Position numbers and translations under genes: made by a program | Assembly (NCBI GenBank): GCA_028277985.1 | Contig: JANQFG010000015.1 | Span: 31,346-95,345 of the forward strand | DNA: 64,000 bases | Direction: 5' to 3' | Origin: a bacterium | GTDB lineage: Bacteria > Desulfobacterota > DSWW01 | Shown here: positions 57,308 to 64,000 of the stretch, piece by piece | How positions within the stretch are numbered: position 1 is the stretch's first letter | How the letters are laid out: each line of letters begins with the position of its first letter | The notes under the pieces: model-generated | What the model was told of the DNA's origin: nothing | The model's input: only the letters and a program-made list of their open reading frames with translations | The model's database searches: none

Positions 57308-58582
57308 CTAGGCCTGGTGTCGCTTACGGTATTCAGCAACATCCCGCGTCCATCCACCTTCCACCTCATCCTCCTTGAAGAAGATGTACGGGTTGTACCG
57401 CGGCGTGTTGATCATCCTTGGATCCGGGTCGAGCTCGAGGGCCTCGAGGAACGACCGCATACCGAGCCGCTGGATCAGCTCACCGATCCGCTCCCGGTTT
57501 CTTCCGTTCTCGTCCCACCAGTCCCACATCTTCTCGGCGAATTCCTTGAACTCATCGTAGGGCGGTTCCATCTTCATGAAGGGAACGATCACACTCGAAA
57601 GCTGCGCTCCTTCCAGGATCGGCGCCTTGGCCCCGACGAGGATGGTAGCACCGGTGTCCTGCCCCGGCCAGAGAGCGCGCGGCATCACATTGATGCAGTG
57701 CATGCAGCGGACACAATTCTCGGTGAAGATCTCCAGTTTCTTGCCATCCCATGCCATGCACCTGGTCGGGCAGAGATCGATGACTTCCGCCTGCATGTCC
57801 ACCGCTCGCTTCTCGGTCCCGTGCGCGCCGCCGTTCGGGGTGAACTCGCCGCCAGCGTAGGCCGCAACAGCTGCCTGGTCGATCCGGATGTCGTCCCTCC
57901 AGGTCCCGACGATGGAGCAGTCGGCCCGCGCCACGGAGGCAACACAGTCATTCGGGCAGCCCGAGGACTTGAACTTGAACTTGTAGGGCCACGCAGGCCT
58001 GTGGATCTCGTCCTGATAGGTCATGGTGAGATCACGGATCAGGTCCTGGGTGTCGATGCAGGCCCACTCACACCGGCTCTTGCCGAGACAGGCCGCGGGG
58101 GTACGCAGTGCGGAACCGGACCCGCCGATGTCCATGTCGCATTCCTTGGCCAGGGCCTGGAAACAGGGCTCCAGGTTGTCCGTGGTGGTCCCGAGGAGGA
58201 TGATGTCCCCGGTGGACCCGTGCATGTTGGTCATGCCGCTTCCGTACTTCTCCCAGATGTCACAAACCTTGCGGAGAATCTCCGACGTGTAGTACTTCCC
58301 CGTCGGCTGGTTGATCCGCATCGTGTGGAAATGTGCGACTTCCGGGAAGAGATCCGGCCGGTCACAGTACCGTCCGATCACGCCTCCGCCGTATCCCATC
58401 ACACCCACGATTCCGCCGTGCTTCCAGTGCCCCTCTTTCTCCTCGAAAGAGAGCTCCATGACCCCGAGAAGGTCATCGCAGGCGGGCTTCTTCTTGGCCA
58501 TATGCTTCATGTCGGTTACAAAGCTCGGCCACGGCCCCGATTCCAGCTCATCGAGCAGGGGGGTTTTGTGTTTCAATGCCAT
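57308..58582 (-). CDS. dsrA: Dissimilatory sulfite reductase alpha subunit
   Basis: A 424-residue Dsr[64 protein letters not shown] is the conserved N-terminal region. [14 protein letters not shown] holds the sirohaem Cys set; [25 protein letters not shown] is the C-x3-C part. The ferredoxin domain is [10 protein letters not shown] and [16 protein letters not shown]. Start ATG 58582 has AAGGAGG ten bases upstream. It forms the operon dsrAB on the same strand as qmo. Confidence 0.98.
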   Translation of the reverse strand: MALKHKTPLLDELESGPWPSFVTDMKHMAKKKPACDDLLGVMELSFEEKEGHWKHGGIVGVMGYGGGVIGRYCDRPDLFPEVAHFHTMRINQPTGKYYTSEILRKVCDIWEKYGSGMTNMHGSTGDIILLGTTTDNLEPCFQALAKECDMDIGGSGSALRTPAACLGKSRCEWACIDTQDLIRDLTMTYQDEIHRPAWPYKFKFKSSGCPNDCVASVARADCSIVGTWRDDIRIDQAAVAAYAGGEFTPNGGAHGTEKRAVDMQAEVIDLCPTRCMAWDGKKLEIFTENCVRCMHCINVMPRALWPGQDTGATILVGAKAPILEGAQLSSVIVPFMKMEPPYDEFKEFAEKMWDWWDENGRNRERIGELIQRLGMRSFLEALELDPDPRMINTPRYNPYIFFKEDEVEGGWTRDVAEYRKRHQA

Positions 58583-58853
58583 TCCTTTGTCCTCCTTGCC
58601 GATTTAAGATTTCTCAAAACCACCCATCAAATAGCTTTCTTCTACAGTCGAAAGCTTCTTACGTTTCCCTATGAGAGAACACCTCTTACGAGCCTGGCCT
58701 TCACCTCCTCTCTTCTCCGATGCGGTGTTCCTTTCTCGCAGTTGAGTAACTGGGCTACCCTTCTATCCACAGCATCCCATTTATTTCCAGCAACGCCCTG
58801 TGTTTCACAGGACGAGGCGATCCGGACAACGTCAACGCTTTCCGATCGTAGGC
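58583..58853. promoter_or_regulatory. dsrAB leader region
   Basis: A 271-base gap between qmoC and dsrA. It holds AAGGAGGACAAAGG before dsrA and a small CCTGTGTTTCACAGG hairpin at about 58798-58812, close to the qmoC stop. No promoter stands out, so dsrAB may be read partly from qmoABC. Confidence 0.4.
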
Positions 58854-60074
58854 CTAGCTCGCTTCCGCCTGCTGTCCCTCCTTGACCGAGACGGCAGGGA
58901 CCTTTGCCAGCAGCTCCCTTCCGCAAGCCCGGTTATGGATCAAGGCCGCCGTCCTGTAGACAAGGTGGGCGAGCTTCGAAAAGGGCGTATAGGCGAACAG
59001 CATCCACACCGACACGAGATGGACGTAGTAAAGCAGGTAGTACAAGAAACCGATTCCCATCAGGCGGACGATTTCGGCGAGGAAACCGGTGGCTCCCACG
59101 ACGACCACCAGACCCAGCAGGAACCAGTCGTAATAGGAGCTCGCGGACTCGCTCTCATCCTGGTTCAGACGGCTCCGGATGAGGAGAAAGCATCCTGCGA
59201 GCAGGGCAATGGCTCCAAGGTTCCCCATGATCTTCACCGGGTTCCATTGGGCCCAAGGCGTCTTTGCGACATGAATGCCCAGAATCAGATCGATGAAATA
59301 GAACCCGACCACGATGCAGCTCGTCGTTGCGAACAAGGCAACGAAGCCGTAGAACACACCCATATGCCCCAGATAGCGGTCCTGGTTGGTGCTGCACTCC
59401 TTGAAGTTGCTGTGTATTGCAAGGTCCTTCACAACATCAATGGCCGCCTGGACGACACCTATGGTCCGCGTCCTTCCGGCGTCCAAATCCCCCCAGAATC
59501 TCAACAAACCTTTCGCAAAGACCGTCACTGCGAAGAGTCCGGTCAGGATGAAGAGGACATCCACGGCCCATATGGGAATCATCTCCCAGGACTTGATGAC
59601 CTGATCCAAGTTGATTGCCTTGTCACCATCCATGTATACCGCCTCGCCGTGCCACCAGCGGTTCGTCAGGCCGATGATGACCGCGATGAGGATGGCGGGA
59701 ATGGCAATCAGCAGGGGCAGTGACTTCGGGTCGCCCACTCGTTTGGCGATCGCCTGTGGGAAGGCGTAGTGCTCGATCGACTTCTTCCGCAGGGCATTCA
59801 TAACGTCGCCCGGCTTCGCCCCCCGAGGGCAGTAGGTAGAACAGTCATTGCAGTTGTGGCAGAGCCAGATGTCCGGGTCACTTACGAGCTTGTCCTTGAG
59901 TCCCCACTGGGCCTGGATCATCTCTTTCCGGGGAAAGGGCTCATCGGCCGGGGCGAGCTGACAGACCACGGAGCATGTGGCGCATTGAAAGCACTTCTTG
60001 AGGGTGTCTCCTCCGGATCCGATCACATCACGTACGAATTCCAGATCCGGTTCAATACGGTTCGGCTGTGTCAT
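58854..60074 (-). CDS. qmoC: QmoC, HdrC/HdrE-like fusion subunit
   Basis: A 406-residue protein. N-terminal part: two [4Fe-4S] motifs CFQCATCSVVCQL and CHNCNDCSTYCPRGAKPGDVMNALR (HdrC-like). C-terminal part: NarI/HdrE-like membrane helices (about 125-390) ending YTPFSKLAHLVYRTAALIHNRACGRE. It moves electrons from menaquinol to QmoAB and APS reductase. It starts 12 bases after qmoB. Confidence 0.95.
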   Translation of the reverse strand: MTQPNRIEPDLEFVRDVIGSGGDTLKKCFQCATCSVVCQLAPADEPFPRKEMIQAQWGLKDKLVSDPDIWLCHNCNDCSTYCPRGAKPGDVMNALRKKSIEHYAFPQAIAKRVGDPKSLPLLIAIPAILIAVIIGLTNRWWHGEAVYMDGDKAINLDQVIKSWEMIPIWAVDVLFILTGLFAVTVFAKGLLRFWGDLDAGRTRTIGVVQAAIDVVKDLAIHSNFKECSTNQDRYLGHMGVFYGFVALFATTSCIVVGFYFIDLILGIHVAKTPWAQWNPVKIMGNLGAIALLAGCFLLIRSRLNQDESESASSYYDWFLLGLVVVVGATGFLAEIVRLMGIGFLYYLLYYVHLVSVWMLFAYTPFSKLAHLVYRTAALIHNRACGRELLAKVPAVSVKEGQQAEAS

Positions 60075-60086
60075 CGACTCATCCTC

Positions 60087-62315
60087 CTACCAGCCCTTGT
60101 AAGGATTCGGACCGACCTCTTCCAGTTTCTCCATGAACTCGCCGAGCAGTTCCGGGATTTGGCCGTATTCGTTGATCGCGAGCTGGTGGACCTTGATGCG
60201 CTCCGACTCGAGCACGAGGCGGTCCAGGGTCTCCTGGATCTTGCCCATGCGGTAGCTGGCCAGCTCGGAGCCTTTCATGAAGTGGCACTGATAGTCGTCC
60301 CCGTACTTGCACCCGATGAGGAAGATGCCGTCGATACCCTTGGAAAGCGAGTCCGCGATCCAGACAAGGTTGATGTCTCCCAGGCAGCGCAGCGGAATGA
60401 ACCTCACGTAAGGGGAGTACTCCAGGTGGTTGATCCCGGCAAGATCGAGAGCGGGATACGCATCGTTCTCGCAGATGAAGCAGACCACGCGCGGCTTCTC
60501 TTCGTCTTCCTCCGGCACCTCGATCGCCTTGACCATGGACCCGACGATGTCGATGGAGAAGTCCTTGAAGCTGATGATCCGCTCCGGGCAGGACCCCATG
60601 CAGATACCGCAACGCCGGCAGCGCGTAGGATTCGGCTTCGGCGTGCCCTTCTCGTCCTCGTCGTACGTTCCGAACGGACACTCCTCGGTACAGCGTTTAC
60701 ACTGGGTGCAGCGCTGCAGGAAGAGGTCTGGATAGGTGATATCTCCGGCACGCGGGTGAACCGCCTCGCCCCTGGAGGCCATCTCCACGCACTGGATCGC
60801 CTTCAGGGCCGCACCGGTCGCATCGTCGGCGGCCATCAGGCCGTCCATGGGCTGGCGCACGCATCCTGCGGGGTAGATACCCGTCCGCCGGCTCTCGTAA
60901 GGGAAACAGACGTAGTGGGAATCCGGGAAACCGTACTTGAGTGCAGGCAACTCGGGCCCCTGTCGGTAGGTCAGGTTCAGGATGTCCGACTTGATGATCT
61001 GGTCCGCGGGAGGCTCTTCCTCTTCTCCGGCCTTCTTCTCCTCCTCCTCACTCGAGAGGTCGACCTCTTCGCCGATGGCCGTGGCCGGCACCATTCCGGT
61101 GGCGAGAACAACCAAATCCGCCTTGATCTCGATCTTCTCTCCCAGCAGGGAATTATCCACTTCGATCCGAAGCCCCTTGTCCCCGTCCTCCTGGACGGAC
61201 GCGACTTCGCCTTTGGTCAGGAAGATGCCCTCGTCCTGCTGGACCTGCTTGTAATAGTTCTCATTCTGGCCGGGGGTACGCATGTCCTTGTAGATGATGT
61301 AGACCTTCGCCTCCGGATCCGTTTCCCGGATGTACTTCGCCTGCTTGAGGGAGGTCATGCAGCAGACCGCGGAGCAGTAAGGAAGATGGTCCGGGTCGCG
61401 GGAACCGGCGCACTGGATGAAGGCCACGCTCTTGAGTGCGTTGCCGTCCGAAGGCCTCTGGAGCTTGCCGACCCTGGACATTTCCTCCACCTCGAGGTGG
61501 GTCACCACGTTCGTGCTGATGCCGTAGCCCAGGTCTCCGAGCTTGCTTGCGTCGTACTTCTGGAAGCCTGCGGCTTCGACGATCGCACCGGCGCGGACCG
61601 TCTCGGACGAACCGTTCGTCCTGATGGTCACATCGAACATTCCCGGCGCGCCCGCAGTGCTTTCGATCAGGGAGCCCTTGAAAACCTTGATCTTGTCATT
61701 TCCCTCCACTTCCTGGGCAAGGGCCCCGATGTCGGACTCTTCCATCTCCAGGTAGGGAGGCTTCTTCGGCAGGGTCTTGTGCACCTTGTTCAGGTATCCG
61801 CCCAGCTCCAACTCTTTCTCCACGAGCACAACGTCGTAGCCGGCCGCAGCCGCCTCGTTGGCGGCCGTCAACCCGGTGAGGCCACCGCCCACCACGAGGA
61901 TCGTCTTGTCGATCTCTTCGCCGTGGGGCTCCGGGACTTCCATCTTCTCCGCCTTCGCAAGGCTCATACGGAGATAGTCCTCGGCCATCATCTGCGTATC
62001 TTCTTCCTTGGCGGGCTGGCACCAGGACACATGCTCCCTGATGTTCACCCTTTCCAGCATCACTTGCGAAGGGTCGTACGAAAAAACATCTGTTTTGGCT
62101 CTGCGCGAGCAGGCGGCGATGACCACGGTGTTCACGCCTTCCTGGGCGATATCCTGGCGGATCAACTCCGCACCTTCGGGCCCACAAAGAAACGCGTGGT
62201 CCTTGCAAACCGGCACACTGCTTTCCGAGGTGGCAACGTTGGCCAGCGCTTCCACATCGATCGAATCACCGATCCCGCATCCGCTGCAGATGTATACCCC
62301 GATCTTCTTGTCCAT
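60087..62315 (-). CDS. qmoB: QmoB, HdrA/MvhD-like flavoprotein
   Basis: A 742-residue protein. IGVYICSGCGIGDSIDVEALANVA opens it; TILVVGGGLTGLTAANEAAAAGYDVVLVEKE is the FAD-binding Rossmann motif at about 138-168. Fe-S motifs CTQCKRCTEECPFGTYDE and CRRCGICMGSCPERII are near 560-610. The C-terminal MvhD-type domain is PRVVCFICENDAYPAL..., FLIGCKYGDDYQCHFMKGSELASYRM. It passes electrons in the Qmo complex and may help in bifurcation. It starts 6 bases after qmoA. Confidence 0.96.
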   Translation of the reverse strand: MDKKIGVYICSGCGIGDSIDVEALANVATSESSVPVCKDHAFLCGPEGAELIRQDIAQEGVNTVVIAACSRRAKTDVFSYDPSQVMLERVNIREHVSWCQPAKEEDTQMMAEDYLRMSLAKAEKMEVPEPHGEEIDKTILVVGGGLTGLTAANEAAAAGYDVVLVEKELELGGYLNKVHKTLPKKPPYLEMEESDIGALAQEVEGNDKIKVFKGSLIESTAGAPGMFDVTIRTNGSSETVRAGAIVEAAGFQKYDASKLGDLGYGISTNVVTHLEVEEMSRVGKLQRPSDGNALKSVAFIQCAGSRDPDHLPYCSAVCCMTSLKQAKYIRETDPEAKVYIIYKDMRTPGQNENYYKQVQQDEGIFLTKGEVASVQEDGDKGLRIEVDNSLLGEKIEIKADLVVLATGMVPATAIGEEVDLSSEEEEKKAGEEEEPPADQIIKSDILNLTYRQGPELPALKYGFPDSHYVCFPYESRRTGIYPAGCVRQPMDGLMAADDATGAALKAIQCVEMASRGEAVHPRAGDITYPDLFLQRCTQCKRCTEECPFGTYDEDEKGTPKPNPTRCRRCGICMGSCPERIISFKDFSIDIVGSMVKAIEVPEEDEEKPRVVCFICENDAYPALDLAGINHLEYSPYVRFIPLRCLGDINLVWIADSLSKGIDGIFLIGCKYGDDYQCHFMKGSELASYRMGKIQETLDRLVLESERIKVHQLAINEYGQIPELLGEFMEKLEEVGPNPYKGW

Positions 62316-62321
62316 CAGGTT

Positions 62322-63596
62322 TTACCTCCTCAGACACTGAATGGCCTTCAGTGCGGCACCGGTTGCATCCTGCAGCGCGCAGGCCACATCAACAGGTCGC
62401 TTGGCACATCCAGCAGCGTAGATTCCCTTTTGGGACCCGTCAGAAACCACGAAACCGAATTCGTCATAGGCAACGTCCATGGGCAGCCTTTCCGCAGCCG
62501 TGGAAGGCTCCATGCCGGTGGCGAGCACGACCAGGTCGGCCTGGGCGCGGATCTTCTCGCCCGACAGCGTGTCTTCCACCTCCACGATCGGATCCTGTGT
62601 GGCTGCGTCTTCCTCGATCTTGGCCACCTTGCCCTTGATGAACTCGATTCGCTCGTCGTCCTTGAACTTGTTGTAGAAATCCTCGAGCTTGCCCAGGGCA
62701 CGAATGTCGATGTAGAAGATCTTGATTTTCGCATCCGGGTTCTGCTCCAGGACAAAAGAGGCCTCCTTCATCGAGGCGAGGCAGCAGACGCCCGAGCAGT
62801 AGGCAAGATGATTCTCGTCGCGGGAGCCCGCACACTGTGCGAAGATGACGCTCTCCACCGGTTTCTTGTCGGAGGGGCGCAGGATCTTCCCTTCCGTCGG
62901 TCCGTTCACAGAGCCGAGCCGCTCCATCATCACGTTCGTGATCACGTTCGGGAATCGACCGAAGCCGAGGGTGTCGAGCTTCTTTGCGTCGTAAGGCCTC
63001 CATCCGGTCGCCACGACGATGGCTGCCACCTTGACCGTAGAGGTCTGGGGCTGCATGTCCAGGTCGATGGCATCGTACTTACAGGCGGCCTTGCATTTAT
63101 CTGCATCCTCGGTACCCAGAATCTGCGGATCGAGCACATACCGCATCGGGAAGGCCATGGAAAACGGAAGATAGGCGGCCTTCCTCTGATCCATATCGAG
63201 GTTGAAGTCATTGGGAATCATGAGCGAGCAGGCCTCGGCGCAGTCGCCGCAAGCCGTACACTTCTCGTTCACGTATCTTGGACTCTGACGGATGGTCACT
63301 TCGTAGGCTCCCGGCTCTCCGCTGACAGCCTCGACTTCCGACAGGGTCAAAACATGAATTCTCGGGTTGTCCTTGATTCTGCGGAAATTGATTTCCAGTC
63401 CGCAAGTAGGGGGGCAAAGCTTGGGAAAGTATTGATAGGTTCGCGCGACGCGCCCGCCCAGATAGGGGGCCTTTTCAACGAGGATGACCTCTTTGCCAAC
63501 CTCCGCCGCTTCCAGGGCTGTCGTGATACCGCTGATTCCACCGCCGACAACAAGAATGCACTCTTGCCCCGCGGCCGTGATGTTTTCGTCTCCCAT
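62322..63596 (-). CDS. qmoA: QmoA, HdrA-like flavoprotein
   Basis: A 424-residue protein. ECILVVGGGISGITTALEAAEVGKEVILVEKAPYLGGRVART is the FAD site at the N-terminus. CTACGDCAEACSLMIPND binds Fe-S (incomplete motif as in other QmoA). SVIFAQCAGSRDENHLAYCSGVCCLASMKEASFVLEQNPDAKIKIFYIDIRALG is typical of HdrA. It contacts APS reductase in the cytoplasm. It is the first qmo gene, 190 bases after the aprA stop. Confidence 0.96.
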   Translation of the reverse strand: MGDENITAAGQECILVVGGGISGITTALEAAEVGKEVILVEKAPYLGGRVARTYQYFPKLCPPTCGLEINFRRIKDNPRIHVLTLSEVEAVSGEPGAYEVTIRQSPRYVNEKCTACGDCAEACSLMIPNDFNLDMDQRKAAYLPFSMAFPMRYVLDPQILGTEDADKCKAACKYDAIDLDMQPQTSTVKVAAIVVATGWRPYDAKKLDTLGFGRFPNVITNVMMERLGSVNGPTEGKILRPSDKKPVESVIFAQCAGSRDENHLAYCSGVCCLASMKEASFVLEQNPDAKIKIFYIDIRALGKLEDFYNKFKDDERIEFIKGKVAKIEEDAATQDPIVEVEDTLSGEKIRAQADLVVLATGMEPSTAAERLPMDVAYDEFGFVVSDGSQKGIYAAGCAKRPVDVACALQDATGAALKAIQCLRR

Positions 63597-63722
63597 CCTG
63601 ATTTGCTCCTACGCTATGGGGTTCCGGTTCTCCGCTACACGTTCTCAACCGTGGCTCGCACCCTTCTCGCCGGAACGAGGGGCGCTAGAAGCTTCCACCG
63701 CTTTGTCTGGGTCACAGGAAGC

Positions 63723-63768
63723 AAAAAGGAGACCTCCAGGCACCCCCTTCGAGGGGAGTGCCTGGAGG
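63723..63768 (-). terminator. Rho-independent terminator of aprA
   Basis: CCTCCAGGCA (63733-63742) pairs with TGCCTGGAGG (63759-63768); inner CCCCC/GGGG extends the stem. On the minus strand a CTTTTTGC run follows (63722-63728). It starts 19 bases after the aprA stop and separates apr from qmo transcripts. Confidence 0.85.
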
Positions 63769-63786
63769 CGAGATACTCAACTAACT

Positions 63787-64000
63787 TTACTCGACAGGCA
63801 GGTTGATGATCGGAACCTTCTTCATGCTCCACTCGCCGGTCGCCGGATCCCAGACGGAGTTGACAAAGCAGTGCCAGTTGTCTTCGTCCATCTTCTTGAA
63901 ATCGGAGCGATAGTAGTAGCCCGGCCACCTGGTTTCCTCACGGAACAGAAGGTGACGCACGTGGCTCTCGGCGATCCACATCCTGTGGATGTTCTCCCAG
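63787..64000 (-). CDS. aprA: Adenylylsulfate reductase alpha subunit, C-terminal part (cut by window end)
   Basis: About 70 residues of the C-terminus are visible. They match AprA: MWIAESHVRHLLFREETRWPGYYYRSDFKKMDEDNWHCFVNSVWDPATGEWSMKKVPIINLPVE, where REETRWPGYYYRxDF and the WDPxTGEW... end are diagnostic. The rest of aprA and presumably aprB lie beyond 64000. It holds FAD and reduces APS to sulfite. It is transcribed toward qmo, with a terminator between. Confidence 0.96.
   Translation of the reverse strand, partial: WENIHRMWIAESHVRHLLFREETRWPGYYYRSDFKKMDEDNWHCFVNSVWDPATGEWSMKKVPIINLPVE

Noticed and set aside
56003..58885. 960-codon plus-strand open frame
   Set aside because: Antisense to dsrB and dsrA, both certain genes; no domain of its own.
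59769..63806. Very long 1345-codon plus-strand open frame
   Set aside because: It is exactly antisense to qmoC, qmoB and qmoA, with no recognisable domain; a shadow of high-GC coding sequence.

Overview
The window (about 60% GC) comes from a dissimilatory sulfate-reducing bacterium, most likely a member of Desulfobacterota. The evidence is the set of reductive-type sulfate respiration genes: the C-terminal end of aprA, qmoABC, dsrAB, a free-standing dsrD, dsrC with both C-terminal cysteines, dsrN and dsrMKJOP. No rRNA or tRNA gene was found, so placement rests on protein content only. Several short inverted-repeat elements and one 50-bp perfect palindrome lie in the intergenic gaps.

Layout. 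(1) 0-6.6 kb: surface polysaccharide genes on both strands (glycosyltransferases, three methyltransferases, a sugar nucleotidyltransferase). (2) 6.6-11.2 kb, minus strand: a degenerate polyprenyl-synthase-like protein, an AIR-synthase-like protein, a radical SAM-GNAT fusion, a DsrE-like protein and a small basic protein. This resembles part of a Nit1C (cyanide/nitrile-linked) cluster. (3) 11.3-18.5 kb, minus strand: six genes for a membrane redox complex that combines Qrc/Psr-type subunits (Fe-S, NrfD, molybdopterin-like, pentahaem cytochrome) with a DsrMK/HdrDE-type pair (cytochrome b, HdrD). (4) 18.5-24.3 kb, minus strand: a BPL_N protein, an aldehyde:ferredoxin oxidoreductase-like protein with most Fe-S ligands missing, a ferredoxin, a thiolase/DUF35 pair and a PadR regulator. 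(5) 24.4-27.4 kb: a hemerythrin remnant, a lipoprotein, a divergent ribosomal protein S10 paralogue and a FabH-type synthase. (6) 27.5-36.3 kb: a histidine kinase / lipoprotein / NtrC-type regulator operon in glrK-qseG-glrR order. It is divergent from a beta-barrel protein and TRAP transporter operon that carries a good sigma-54 promoter.

(7) 36.8-41.5 kb: argS, repeat elements, a small unknown gene, and the sirohaem genes cobA and a precorrin-2 dehydrogenase. (8) 41.6-49.7 kb, minus strand: dsrN, dsrC, an RsbRD-domain gene, dsrMKJOP and a ferredoxin, probably one long operon with a promoter and a TetR-like operator. (9) 49.8-55.8 kb: small accessory genes (zinc ribbon, two YkgJ-type cysteine-cluster proteins, FmdB, TPR proteins, SlyD-like isomerase) and a monocistronic dsrD with its own promoter and terminator. 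(10) 56.2-64.0 kb, minus strand: aprA (cut by the window end), qmoABC, dsrA and dsrB.

Together, AprBA (mostly outside) reduces APS with electrons from the quinone pool through QmoABC. DsrAB, helped by DsrD, loads sulfite sulfur onto DsrC. DsrMKJOP reduces the DsrC trisulfide. Sirohaem for DsrAB is made by the cobA/precorrin-2 dehydrogenase pair and probably amidated by DsrN. The six-subunit complex at 11-18 kb is a candidate additional link between periplasmic electrons, the quinone pool and a cytoplasmic disulfide-type substrate.
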